Assembly (NCBI GenBank): GCA_029747015.1
Contig: JAKOGI010001197.1
Location: forward strand, 144,501-208,500
Source: Carnegiea gigantea
Taxonomy: Eukaryota > Streptophyta > Magnoliopsida > Caryophyllales > Cactaceae
DNA: 64,000 bases
Direction: 5' to 3'
Made by a program: the position numbers and the translations under genes. Numbering within the stretch: the stretch's first letter is position 1; each line of letters begins with the position of its first letter. Below are positions 1 through 12,181 of the stretch, piece after piece. Below the pieces are notes generated by a model. That model had not been told where the DNA came from. It saw nothing but the letters and a program-made list of their open reading frames with translations, and did not search any database.

Positions 1-3000
1 AAGAATATTAACCTGAGCTGAGTCTCAAGCTGAGCATTATGCATCCAAGCCCGAGCTCAAACTTTGCGAGCTCGGTGAGCTTAAAGTCGAGCTTTTAAGT
101 GAGCGAGCTGAGCCCAAGCCTAGCTAGCTCCGGCTCACCTGGACTCTTTTATTCTTATATTTGCTAGAGTTCCCTAGCGTAATTTCCGTTGCCACCATTA
201 GATTTCAACTTTTTCAAATGCTCTAAGTAGACTTACATATTTTGCAAACACCATAATGCTCAAATTCTTTCTCTAAAACTTTAGAGAAAGTGATGATGAG
301 ATGATATGAGAAACTAATTGGAGACCATTAGCTAGCTACAACTAATGGCTTGAAGGCGGCGGCAAAGGAGATGGCCGAAATGAAAAATGAAAAGAAGATA
401 ACACCAAGTAGATAAAAAGCTCCATCATAAGAATTAAAGACCTTCTTAAGAAACATAATTCCATGATATAATCTCAAATACCATCAATCCCATAATATAA
501 TATCCACTGTTTCAGAGTAAAACATTATACTAAAACAAAAACAATTTTTAGAGGGTCAAAGCATTACATCGCCTACCAAGGGGGGGAAAACTAAAGAGGA
601 GTGATGATAAAGGAGATGGCTGAAATGGAGAATGAAAATGAGTTGACATTAAATAGACAAAAAGTCACATCATAGAAATTACAAAGTTTCTTTAAAAACT
701 CAACTCAATGAGATAATATCAAATACCATCCATCATATAACATAATATCGATCATTTTTTATTCAAGCTCTATACTAAAAAATAAACAATTTTTTTAGAG
801 GGACGGGGAATTATAGAGCCAAAGAGATAAAGAACTCAAAAAGTTGGCAACAAAGGAGATGACTGAAAGAAAGAATGAAAAGGAGATTACATTAAGTGGA
901 CAAAAAGCCCCATCACAGAAATTAAAAAAATAATTTCTAAAAAAACTGAGTTTCATGACATAATCTCAAATACCATCAATCACCCACTATAATAACCATC
1001 ATTTTAGAGTCAACTGCTATACACAAAGAAAAACAATTTTTTTTTTTTTTGGAGAGGGAGGGAAATTATAGAGCCAAATGATGTAAAGAATTCAGGAAGA
1101 AAAACAAAAAAATATCGAGCTGAGCTGAGTTTCGAGACGAGCATTATGCATCCGAGCCCGAGCTGAAACTTTGCAAGCTCGGTGAGCTTCAAGTCGAGCT
1201 TTCAAGTGACTGAGCCGAGCCCAAGTCTTGTTGGCTCCGGCTCGCCTGGACTCGTTTATTCCTACATTTGCCAGAGTTCCTAGCACAATTTTTATTGCCA
1301 CCATTGGTTTTCAACTTTTGCAGATGTTGTAAGTAGACTTACGTATTTTGCAAACACCATCCTACTCAATTTCTTTCTCTGAAACTTTAGAGAAAATGAT
1401 GATGAGATGATTTGAAAAGTTAATTAGAGACCATTAGCTAGCTATAATTGATGGCTTCAAGGCGGTGGTAAAGGAGATGGCCGAAATTAAAGATGAAAAG
1501 GGGATAACACGAAGTAGACAAAAAGCTCCATCACACAAATTAATAAGTTTTTTAAGAAACATAATTCCATGACATAATCTCGAATACCATCAACCACATA
1601 ACATAATATCCATCATTTCAGAGTCAAACATTATACTCAAAGGAAAGCAATTTTTAGAGAGAAGGAGAAGTACAAAGCCAAAAGAGGCCAAAAAAAAAAA
1701 AAACTAAAGAGGCGTGATGGCAAAGGAGATGGCTAAAATGGAGAATAAAAATGAGTTGACATTAAATAGACAAAAAGTCACATCACAGAAATTGCAAAGT
1801 TTCTTCAAAAATTTATCTCCATGACATATTATCAAATACCATCAATCATATAACATAACATTGACCATTGTTTAGTCAAGCTCTAAACTAAAAGACAAAC
1901 AATTTTTTTATTGGGAAGGGGAATTACAGAGCCAAAAGAGATCAAGAACTCAAGAAGTTACAAGTAAAGGAGATGACTGAAAGCAAGAATGAAAAGGAGA
2001 TGACATTAAAAGCCCATCATACAAATAAAAAAAAAAATTCTAGAAAAACATAGTTTCCTGGCGTAATCTCAAGTACCGTCAATCACCCGACATAATAACC
2101 ATCATTTTAGAGTCAAGTCCTATACACAAATAAAAACAATTTCTTTTAGAGGGAGAGGGGAATTATAGAGCCAAATGATGTAAATAATTCAAGAACAAAA
2201 ACAAAAAAATATCGAGTTGAGCTGAGTTTCGAGCCGAGCATTATACGTCCGAGCCCGAGCATAAACTTTGCAAGCTCAGTGAGCTTCGAGTCGAGCTTTT
2301 AAGTGACCGAGCCGAGCCCAAGCCCAGCTAGCTCCAGCTCGCCTGGACTCGTTTCTTCGTATAATGGCTAGAGTTCCCTAGCACATGTTCCATTGCCACC
2401 ATTAGTTTAAAACTTTTCCAAACGCTCTAAGTAGACTTATGTATTTTGCAAACACCATCCTTCTCAAACTCTTTCTCTGAATCTTTAGAGAAAATGGTGA
2501 TGAGATGATATGAGAAACTAATTAGAGACCATTAGCTAGCTACAATTGATGGCTTCAAGGCTGCGGTAAGAGAGATGGCTGAAATTAAAAATGAAAAGGA
2601 GATAACACCAAGTAGACAAAAAGCTTCATCACAAAAATTAAAGATTTTCCTAAGAAACATACTTCTATGACATAATCTCAAATACCATCAATCACATAAT
2701 ATAATATACACCGTTTCAGAGTCAAACATTATACTTAAAGGAAAGCAATTTCTAGAGGGAAGAAGGAGTACAGAGCCAAAAAAGGCCAAAAAAATAATAA
2801 TAAAGAGGAGTGATGGTAAAGGAGATGGCTGAAACGGGGAATGAAAAGGAGTTGACATTAAATAGACAAAAACTAACATCAAAAAAATTACGAAATTTCT
2901 TAAAAACCTTGACTCCATGACATAATATCAAATACCATCAATCATATGACATAATATCAACCATTTTTTAGTCAAGCGCTATAGTAAAAAACAAACAATT

Positions 3001-3439
3001 TTTTTAGAGGGAAGGGAAATTACAGAGCCAAAAGAGATAAACAACTCAAGAAGTTGACAGTAAAGGAGATGACTCAAAGGAAGAATAAAAAGGAGATGAC
3101 ATTAAGTAGACAAAAACCCCATCACAGAAATTAAAAAAATAATTTCTAAAAAAACTGAGTTTCATGATGTAATCTCAAATACCATCAAATGCCCAATATA
3201 ACAACCATCATTTCAGAGTCAAGTGCTATACACAAAGAAAAATAATTTTTTTTCAGAGAGAGAGGGGAATTATGGAGCAAAATGATGTAAAGAATTCAAG
3301 AAGAAAAACAAAAAAATATCGAGCTGAGCTGAGTTTCGAGCCGAGCATTATGCATCCGGGCCTGAGCTTAAACTTTGCAAGCTCGGTGAGCTTTGAGTCG
3401 AACTTTTAAATGACCGAGCCAAGCCCAAGTCTAGCTAGT
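1..3439. repeat. ~1.1 kb tandem satellite, left part
   Basis: Three complete units and part of a fourth repeat head to tail. A GAGC-rich module (about 150 bp, motifs such as GAGCTGAGCTGAG and CATTATGCATCCGAGCC) recurs near 3, 1116, 2209 and 3316, giving periods of 1093 and 1107 bp. Each unit then holds three related ~245 bp submodules starting AAAGGAGATGGCTGAAA and ending near AAATACCATCAATCA (for example 365, 607 and 852). The array is interrupted at 3439 by an LTR element and resumes at 7844. The short open frames here are chance reading of the repeat. Its family is not recognised. Confidence 0.9.
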
Positions 3440-4252
3440 TGATAGTGCAAAAACTACTAAATCACCCTAAGGGGGTGAATAGGGTGCTGATCAAAATTGC
3501 AAATAAATGAAAATGAAATACGGAAAAATAAGCGTGGACAAAACATAAGCGAATTTTTAACAAGGTTGGGCCTCAACAAGCTTAATCCCCGCCAAAAGTT
3601 CTCTAATTCTAGAATTAATCTGAATTTTTATTAGGAGGATTGAATACACAACTCTAGAGTATATCTACTCTAAGTTCTAAGTCACAAGTTGAACCCTTCA
3701 ACTAGGCTTGGTAGAGTTGACCCTTCAACTCTATAATCCTACCCAAGTACAAAATGAACAATACAACTCAAATGTAAAAGAAAGCAAATTTAAGCTCAAT
3801 GAGTGCCAATGTATGCTTGAGAAAGTAGTATGACAATTGAGTGTTAGCTCTCTGTGTTGTGTCCCTTCCAGCTTCAAATGTCTCCCTTTTATAGGCTCCA
3901 TGAGTTGAACTAGCTATTACACTCAAAAATAGGAAGTTGATCTTCAGATTGATTTTCAAGCCACTGATCAATGTCTTCAAGGCCTTGAGCTGGCTGATTT
4001 TCAGCAGAGAAATTGCAACAGCTAATTTGATCTTTTCCAACGATTGCATTCCTGATTTTCTGCAGATTATCTTTCCAAAACTGTTTGTTTACTCACTTAG
4101 GCCAACTAAAGGATTAGGAAAAGATATTGTAGCCATATTTAGATAAAATCAAATTTAAAACAATAAACAATATTAATATCTATGCTTTCTTTTTGTCTTT
4201 CATCAAAACAAACATAACAATATCATATTAAGGGATAAAGAGAAAGTCAACA
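3440..4252 (-). repeat. 3' LTR of the SIRE-like element
   Basis: 813 bp, TGATAGTGC to GTCAACA on the plus strand. It matches 7029-7843 along its whole length with scattered substitutions and small indels. Because the element is on the minus strand, this is its downstream LTR. The 69-codon plus-strand frame inside it recurs in the other LTR but has no recognisable domain. Confidence 0.93.
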
Positions 4253-5250
4253 ATCTCCCCCTTTTTGATGAAAGACAAAACTAATGCATGGATTCATCAA
4301 ATAACCAAATTAGCTTACCATAATGTTTCTCCCCCTTTTTGTATTTCATCAAAAAGGTAGTATGAGGAGAGAAAGAAAAATTAGAGCATGTAAAAATTAC
4401 GACAAACACATATAGCTCCCCCTTAACAAATCAATGACATATAAAGATGCTCCCCCTTAATCTATGGCATTTATGTATATATATAAAAAAAAATGCATAT
4501 AGAAGCAATACAAATATTAAAATAATCTCATATGCCAGCATACATTAACTTAATAATCTCATGAAAATCACATATATGCACATAAGGGCATTAATAAAAC
4601 AATTTGATGTTCAAAATATTAAGCAAGCATAATAATATGTCACATGCCATGAAAACAGAAAGTATGATGGTTATTAATCATGCTTCCTTCTAAAGATAAT
4701 TGAGCAAATTTAAAATTTTGAAAATCAAAATTTCTCAAGTCGCAAGTAAATCGGTCAGGCAGTCGCACGCATAGTAGGTAAAAAATAATTGCTTGATTTA
4801 AGGGTTTGCTTTTCAAAATACCTTCCCAGGCAAAAAACAAATCAGTTAGAAATTTGGAAATGAAGTTAGAAAATATCAACCCCCCCTTTTTGGTTAATAT
4901 AAAATAACAAATATTGAGACAGATTTCAAAAAAAATTCACGCACCCAAATTGGAAGAAATATATCAGATTGCCTTCCATTGGGTTTGAACCATTTGATTT
5001 ATTTGTCTCAATGATTCATGGCCAAAGCCTTGAAAGTCAAGTTCAAGCCCTAATTTGGTCATGTTCAAAAAAGTCTAGCTTCTGCCTGCAGTCCAAGGCC
5101 TTGGACTGAAATTTAAAGGCCTTGACTTTCTTGACAGTGGTGAATATCTCATTGGCTTGTCCTGCAAAAGCTCATGAATATAATTAGTACTTAGAGAGGG
5201 CTCCCTCTCAATTTATGCAACAATATAATTTAATCATCCCCCTTTAGTCA
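4253..5250 (-). other. 3' untranslated part of the SIRE-like element with repeated polypurine motifs
   Basis: No coding sequence is visible. The purine tract next to the LTR lies at about 4253-4266 (AAAAAGGGGGAGAT on the minus strand). Similar tracts recur near 4326-4337, 4415-4423, 4449-4458, 4881-4892 and 5237-5244, all purine-rich on the element's coding strand. The stretch occupies the place where pol would follow gag in a complete Copia element. Confidence 0.7.
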
Positions 5251-5270
5251 AGACAATAAATCAAATCTTT

Positions 5271-6970
5271 CTAGCCACGGCATCGAGTTTGAGTCCAACG
5301 TTGTTTTTGATCATGTTTTTTGGGTCTTGTTCCTTTTGATACCCAAACTTGAATTATTTTGTTGTTTGTCTTTCTTAGTGGACATGAGTAAGAACTATGT
5401 CTGTTTTTCAAACAATAATTGCATGTGATGTGCAATTTGTTTTTGGACGTCTCTTTAATAAAGAAGTTTTTGTATGCTTTCTTCTTGTTTAAGGGATTGT
5501 AGCCAATGCCTTCCTTATTAAAGGATATTCTTTGTGAACCAAGTAATTTATCCAAATTGTCCTAGCCTTTGGTGAATTTCAAAGCTAATTTTTTAAAGGC
5601 TCCACATTTGGATTGAACTTCCTGCTTTTCTTTTTCAAGATGTTCAACCTTTAGATGAAGATGATCATTTTCTCTCTGTAACACTTCTTTTTGAGAGAAC
5701 AAATTATGAATGATCTTCTTGAAGGTTTTTATTTTGGGCAAATATTCTTGTTCACACTGAATGCATCTGATTAATGTTTGGGCTAATTCATCCTTTGAAT
5801 ATTCAAGAAGGTCAGAATAGTCTACCTCATCCAAGTTTTCAAGTTCGGTTTCTTGAATGTCATTCGCCGTAAGGCATAGGTTTGCCACTTCTTTTGTTTT
5901 GTCACTGTCACTGGAGTCACTATCACTCCATACGGCAATCATGGCTCTCTTGAATTCCTTTTTGGCTTTGTGCTTGCGTTTTTCAGCTTTCATTTACAGA
6001 ACTGGACACTCTTTCACTATATGTCCTAGCAATCCACATCCAAAACAGGGACCTAAGTTAGAATCATTTTTTGTTGTGAAGAAATTTCGTACCTTTTGAG
6101 AACTTCTCATTTTTGCTTGATGATGATCCCTTTTTGTAGAACTTCTTAGGATCAAATTTCTTTGATTTGAACATTTTCTTCAATCCTTTCGCGATCGTTG
6201 CCATAGTATCTTTATCCTCTTCGCTTGACTCTTCTTCCGAGGAAATGGCGTTTTCACTTCCAGTTTTGAATGCTACTCTTTTCTTGAATTGAGTTTCTTT
6301 TTCCTCTTCATCTTCTTTAAGATGAATCTCACGCATAAGGATTTTTCCTAGCAAATCATCCAAGGCTAGTGTCTTGAGATTTTGGGCTTCCTCATTACAG
6401 TAACCTTGGGACCTCACTTGTTTTTAGGAAGACACCGAAGTATTTTCCTAACAATCTCCTCATTGGTGTAGGTTTTGCCAAGGGACTTAAGATTGTTCGT
6501 TATGTTAGTGAACCTTGTGAACTTTTCCTTGATCGTTTCATGGGGTTGCATTTTGAATAGCTGGTATTGATGAACGAACATGTTGATTTTTGTCTCTCTC
6601 ACTTGACTTGTCCCTTCATATGTCACCACCAACTTGTCCTATATGTCTTTGGTTGATTTACATACACAAATACGATTATATTCATTAGCATCTAATCCAC
6701 AATATAATATGTGCATAGCCTTACAGTTTTTTGGTAGCCTTGTGAAGTCTTCTTGGGTGTATTGATCTTCGATTTTTGCAACGGTCCTTCAATCCATCGT
6801 GATTTGCGGAACGTATGGTCCTTTTTCACGATGTTCCATAATTCATAATCCTCAGTTTTGATAAACATATGCATCAAAATTTTCCAATATGAAAAGTTAG
6901 TGCCTCTAAACAAAGGTGGTCTAACAGTAGAGCGACCTTGATCATAATAGCCTTCTCTACTAGCGGCCAT
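5271..6970 (-). pseudogene. Copia gag pseudogene (DUF4219/UBN2, two CCHC zinc knuckles)
   Basis: Gag is the nucleocapsid-like protein that packages retrotransposon RNA. The likely start is the ATG at 6968-6970, opening with MAASREGYYDQG, close to the usual start of SIRE-type gag. Reading leftwards: a DUF4219-like segment (PPLFRGTNFSYWK), a UBN2-like stretch (6632-6414), a lysine-rich stretch, an intact CCHC knuckle (CFGCGLLGHIVKEC, about 6010-6050), a coiled-coil-like stretch (5850-5560), and a second intact CCHC knuckle (CNYCLKNRHSSYSC, about 5379-5420). The frame shifts at least three times (near 6690-6630, 6415 and 6000-6060) and has stops, so no full protein can be made. Confidence 0.88.
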
Positions 6971-7012
6971 GACTGTTGCCCACTTGACGGTAAAATCAAA
7001 ATTCAGTGGGTT

Positions 7013-7025
7013 TGGCTCTGATACC
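7013..7025 (-). other. tRNA-Met primer binding site
   Basis: On the minus strand the sequence reads TGGTATCAGAGCC, the complement of the 3' end of initiator tRNA-Met. It lies three bases from the right LTR. This fixes the direction of the element and confirms that the right LTR is its 5' LTR. Confidence 0.93.
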
Positions 7026-7028
7026 AAT

Positions 7029-7843
7029 TGATAGTGCAAAAGCTACTAAATCACCCAAGAGGGGGGTGAATAGGATGATGATCAAAATTGCAAATTAATG
7101 AAAATGAAATGCGGAAAAATTAGCATGGACAAAACACAAGCGAATTTTTAACGAGGTTGGGCCTCAACAGGCTTAATCCCCGCCTAGAGCTCCCTAACTA
7201 TAGGATTAACCCGAATTTTTAATAGGAGGATTGAACACACAACTCTAGAGTACACCTACTCTAAGTTCTAAGTCACAAGTTGAACCCTTCAACTAGGCTT
7301 GGTAGAGTTTCCCTTTCAACTCTATAATCCTACCTAAGTACAAAATGAACAATACAACTCAAATGTAAAGGAAAACAAATTCAAGCTCAATGAGTGCCAA
7401 TATACACCTGAGGAAGTAGTATGACAATTGAGTGCTAGCTCTCTATGTTGTCTCCCTTCCAGCTTCAAATGTCTCCCTTTTATAGGCTCCATGAGTTGAA
7501 CTAGCCGTTACACTCAAAAATAGAAAGTTGATCTGCACATTGATTTTCAAGCCACTGATCAATGTCTTCAAGGCCTTGAACTGGCTGATTTTCAGTAGAG
7601 AAATTACAACGGCTAATTTGATCTCTTCCAACGGTTGCATTCCTGATTTTCTGCAGATTATCTTTCCAAAACTATTTGCTTACTCACTTAGGCCAACCAA
7701 AAGATTAGGAAAAGATATTGTAGCCATATTTAGATAAAATCAAATTTAAAACAATAAACAATATTAATATCGAAGATTCCTTTTTGTCTTTCATCAAAAC
7801 AAATATAACAATATCATATCAAGGGATAAAGAGAAAGTCAACA
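7029..7843 (-). repeat. 5' LTR of the SIRE-like element
   Basis: 815 bp direct repeat of 3440-4252, bounded by TG and CA and followed at once by the right copy of the CTAGT duplication. As the upstream LTR it should carry the promoter. A TATA-like stretch can be seen (CTATAAAAGG on the minus strand, near 7480), but no start site can be fixed. Confidence 0.93.
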
Positions 7844-9945
7844 CTAGTTTCAGCTCACCTAGACTCGTTTATTCCTTTATTTGCTAGAGTTTCCTAGCAC
7901 AATTTCGATTGCCACCATTAGTTTCCAACTTTTCCAAACGCTCTAAGTAGACTTACGTATGTTGCAAAACCATCCCACTCAAATTCTTTCTCCAAGGCTT
8001 TAGAGAAAATGGTGATGAGATGATATGAGAAACTAATTAGAGACCATTAGCTAGCAACAATTGATCGCATCAAGGTGGGCGGTAAAATAGATGGCCGAAA
8101 TCAAAAATAAAAAAGGAGATAACACCAAGTAGACAAAAAGCTCTGTCATAAAAATTAAAGAGTTTCTTAAGAAACATAATTACATGACATAATCTTAAAT
8201 ACCATCAATCACATAACATAATATCCAGCGTTTCAGAGTCAAACATTATACTCAAAGGGAAGCAACTTTTAGGGGGAAGGAGTAGTATAGAGCCAAAAAA
8301 GGCAAAAAAAAAAATTACAAAATAAAGAGGAGTGATGGTAAAGGAGATGGCTGAACTGGAGAATGAAAATGAATTGACATTAAATATACAAAAAGTCATA
8401 TGACAGAAATTGCAAAGTTTCTTAAAAAACTTAACTCCATGACATAATATCAAATACCATCAATCATATGACATAATATCAACCATTTTTTAGTCAAGCT
8501 CTATAGTAAAAAAACAAACAATTTTTTTAGAGGGAAGGAAAATTACAGAGCCAAAAGAGATAAAGAACTCAAGAAGTTGGCAACAAAGGAGATGACTGAA
8601 AGGAAGAATGAAAAGGTGATGACATTAAGTAGACAAAAAGCCCATCACAGAAATTGTAAAAATAATTTATAGAAAAACTTAGTTTTATGATGTAATCTCA
8701 ACTACCATCAATCACCCAATATAATAACCATCATTTTAGAGTCAAGTGCTATACACAAAGAAAAATAATTTTTTTAGAAGGAGAGGAGAATTATAGAGCC
8801 AAATGATGTAAAGAATTCAAGAAGAAAAACAAAAAAATATCGAGCTGAGCTAAGTTTCGAGCCGAGCATTATGCATCCGAACCGAGCTTGAACTTTGCAA
8901 GCTCAGTGAGCTTCGAGTCGAGCTTTTAAGTGACCGAGCCGAGCCCAGGCCTAGCTAGCTCCGGCTCCCCTGGACTCGTTTATTCATATGTTTGCTAGAG
9001 TTCCCTAGCAAAATTTCCATTGCCACCATTAGTTTCAAACTTTTCCAAATGCTCTAAGTAGACTTACGTATTTTACAAACACCATCCTACTCAAATTCTT
9101 TCTCTGAAGCTTTAGAGAAAATGGTGATGAGATGATATGAGAAACTAATTAGAGACCATTAGCTAGCTACAATTGATGGCTTCAAGACGGCGGAAAAAGA
9201 GATGGCTGAAATTAAAAATGAAAAGGAGATAACACGAAGTAGACAAAAAGCTCTGTCGCAAAAATGAAAGAGTTTCTTAAGAAACACAATTCCATGACAT
9301 AATCTCAAATGCCATCAATCACATAGCATAATATCCACCATTTGAGAGTCAAACGTTATACTCAAAGGAAAACAATTTTTAGACGGAAGAAGGATTACAG
9401 AGCCAAAAAAGGCCAAAAAAATTTAAAAAAAACACTAAAGAGGAGATATGGTAAAGGAGATGGCTGAAATGGATAATGAAAATGAGTTAACATTAAATAG
9501 GCAAAGAGTCACATCACAAAAATTACAAAGTTTCTCAAAAAAACTTAACTCCATGAGACAATATCAAATATCATCAATCATAAAACATAATATTGACCAT
9601 TTTTTAGTCAAGCTCTATACTAAAAAACAAACAATTTTTTTGAGGGAAAAGAAATTACAGAGCCAAAAGAGATAGACTCAAGTAGTTGGCAGTAAAGCAG
9701 ATGACTGAAAGGAAGAATGAAAAGGAGATGACATTAAGCAGACAATAAGCCCTATCATAGAAATTAAAAAATAAAAATTTCTAGGAAAACTTAGTTTCAT
9801 GACGTAATCTCAACTACCATCAATCACCCAACATAATGACCATCATTTTAGAATCAAGTGCTATACACAAAGAAAAACAATTTTTTTTCAGACGGAGAGG
9901 GGGATTGTGGAGCCAAATGATGTAAAGAATTCAAGAAGATAAACC
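7844..9945. repeat. ~1.1 kb tandem satellite, right part
   Basis: The satellite resumes directly after the LTR element: the interrupted unit finishes, the GAGC-rich module returns at about 8836, and the last three submodules end at about 9945, just where another GAGC-rich module would be due. Removing the insertion, the module spacing is about 1111 bp, in register with the left part. The array totals about 5.5 kb or five units. Confidence 0.9.
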
Positions 9946-9949
9946 CAAA

Positions 9950-10578
9950 AAAAAAAAAAAAGGGATCAATGAATGTCATACACATTTTGTTGAGTTGGGT
10001 CCAACACATTATGAATATTATAAGCAACCAACAAATTTGTGTAGGCTTACTCATTGTAATCCAAAACATAATGAAAACTATAAGTAATCAACAAAATTTG
10101 GGTAGCTGGATAAGATACCCAGAAGTACAATACCCATTCTTGAGCACAAACTACATAATTAGCAGTAAAACTGCTAACAAAATAACAATACTAAAAATGA
10201 ATAAAGTATGTTGTATAGGCTTATAGATGATCCATAAAGTATTATTAACCATCCTTGAGAACATACTATTAAATTCGCGATAAAATACATGACAAAACAA
10301 TGATATTAAGACTTAGTAAAGAACACACTTACATAGCAAAGAAATGAAATTGAAAATTCGAGTAGTGGTGGAGAAGGATCTCAAACTCCATGCCCAAGAA
10401 ATTTTGAGAGCATATAAGAATACAGGTTAGTAACACCGAACAACACCAAATTCAATAGAAAAGAAAACACACAATATATATATATAGCTAGCTGTTAAAT
10501 GCAAATTGCAGGAGAGATAAATGAAAGAAATCAAAATGACATATTTAATTGAGCAATGTTATGCGCAAAAAGACATAC
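9950..10578. other. Spacer without recognisable gene
   Basis: AT-rich single-copy-looking sequence. It begins with a run of about 15 A. A short phrase around CACATTATGAATATTATAAG repeats in altered form near 10005-10090 (ATAATGAAAACTATAAGTAATC). No coding domain, tRNA or clear element ends were found. Confidence 0.5.
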
Positions 10579-10582
10579 ATTA

Positions 10583-10714
10583 CTTGCAGTAGCACATTGG
10601 CAAATCTCGACATCCTAGATTCCAAGTTCAACACTTAGTTGCAGCATTGTTTTTGTGAAATCTTAATTTTCATTATTAGTATTTCTTTGATGGCAACATT
10701 AAAATTTTTTTTTT
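10583..10714 (+). repeat. tRNA-derived SINE-like copy, plus strand
   Basis: The head has an A-box-like AGTAGCACATTGG and, about 25 bases on, a B-box-like GATTCCAAGTTCAAC, the spacing of an internal RNA polymerase III promoter. The same head occurs on the minus strand at 35117-35184, 51714-51776 and 54777-54843. The 3' end is uncertain because the copy runs into a T run and then a TG microsatellite. Confidence 0.55.
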
Positions 10715-10828
10715 GGATGTGGTGTGTGTGTTTGTATGTATGTATATGTATGTATATACTCTCTAGTATATATATCTATATAATATATCTATATAATCTC
10801 TATATATCTATATATTATATATATATAT

Positions 10829-10906
<78 letters not shown>

Positions 10907-10940
10907 ACACACACCACACACACATATATTGCATACATAC

Positions 10941-10978
<38 letters not shown>

Positions 10979-11050
10979 TATATATAACTATATAATATCA
11001 TATATATAATTCTATGTATGTATATATAAATATATATATTAGTACTATAC

Positions 11051-11086
<36 letters not shown>

Positions 11087-11196
11087 TATATATATTACTA
11101 ACATACATAATATATACATATATAATAATATATATGATACATGTTCATATATCAGGTAATATATATACATATAATATATATAAGATATATATATAT

Positions 11197-11271
<75 letters not shown>

Positions 11272-11501
11272 CATATATATATATATATCATATTTAATAT
11301 ATATGTGTGTGTGTGTGTATGTGTATGTATGTATATACAACATACATATATATATATAGTTATATCTATATATATATATACATATTCTGATATATATAGA
11401 TTATATATATGTGTGTATGTATGTATGTGTGTACATGTGTGTGCATATGTTATATATAGGCATATATATATATATATAATATATAATTATAATATATATC
11501 T

Positions 11502-11544
<43 letters not shown>

Positions 11545-11555
11545 TATATACATTC
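10712..11555. repeat. TA/TG/CA compound microsatellite
   Basis: Nearly continuous (TA)n with short (TG)n, (CA)n and TATG blocks. All open frames here are strings of Tyr, Ile, Cys and Val from dinucleotide repeats and are not genes. Confidence 0.95.
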
Positions 11556-11606
11556 CGGCCCTACCTATCGGGCCGGGATCACGTGAGCCCTCTACATTCG
11601 GTGCGT

Positions 11607-12090
11607 ACTTTTCCTCTTAGATGAGCACTTTCAATCTCAATTATTGAATTGTCAAATGGAGTTGAGATTCACAGGTTTTGTCACACAATTTAAAAAAAAT
11701 TGAAACAGGGGTTGTGAGTTTGGCTGCCCATTCTCATTCCCCTCAATCTCTCGCTCCTTCGCTGTGGTCTTTCTCTCCCTTTCTCTCTCTCTCTCCTCCC
11801 CTCTCTCTTTCCATCAACGCCCTCCTCTACGACAGCCCATCGCCGGACTACCGCCGTGACCCCGACCCCACCGACACAAGTGGGTCTCTTCTCGGCTTCT
11901 GTCTCTCACCGCTTTCTCATCCCTTTGCCTTCTACTTCTCACTCTTTCGCCAAGCCCGTCGACAACCACCATTCGCCGCCGTCGCGACCACCACTCCTAT
12001 GGCGTCCGTCGCCGCCCCAGCGGCCGCCACGACACCATCGTCGTCCTCTCCCTTCCTCTCTCCTCTCTCTTGGGTAATTTAAGTGGTATT
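11607..12090 (+). repeat. Left long inverted arm
   Basis: GC-rich island in AT-rich surroundings: CT-rich run at 11755-11815, then sequence rich in Ser/Pro/Ala codons to about 12075. The 134- and 73-codon frames overlap each other in different frames and mirror the frames of the right arm, so I treat them as arm sequence rather than genes. Just outside lies a short perfect hairpin, GGCCC-TACCTATC-GGGCC (11557-11574). Confidence 0.55.
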
Positions 12091-12181
12091 TTTTTTTTTT
12101 TGTTTCTCTTTCATCAATGGTGTTTTTTGATTCCTTAATAGCATATCAAATCAGAAAATTAAGGTTGCAATTTTGTGAGAA

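Larger units (their letters stand above)
3435..7848 (-). mobile_element. Gag-only SIRE-like Copia LTR element with CTAGT target duplication
   Basis: The element spans 3440-7843 between CTAGT direct repeats (3435-3439 and 7844-7848). LTRs of 813 and 815 bp (3440-4252, 7029-7843) start TG and end CA, and differ at roughly one base in ten by eye, so the insertion is not recent. It reads on the minus strand: the tRNA-Met primer site adjoins the right LTR and a purine tract adjoins the left LTR. The internal 2.8 kb codes only for gag. No protease, integrase, reverse transcriptase or RNase H is visible, so it fits a non-autonomous terminal-repeat gag element that would need proteins from a full-length relative. 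Confidence 0.93.

Noticed and set aside
3937..4146. 69-codon plus-strand frame, repeated at 7528-7737
   Set aside because: It lies in both LTRs of one element, antisense to it, with no domain. Conservation is explained by the LTR duplication.
1..9945. CRISPR-like array suggested by regular repeats
   Set aside because: Units are ~1.1 kb with related submodules and no unique spacers. This is plant satellite DNA.
11678..12082. 134-codon Ser/Pro-rich frame that could be a gene start
   Set aside because: A related frame occurs in the opposite arm, and other frames are open too. It is better explained as inverted-arm sequence of a mobile element.
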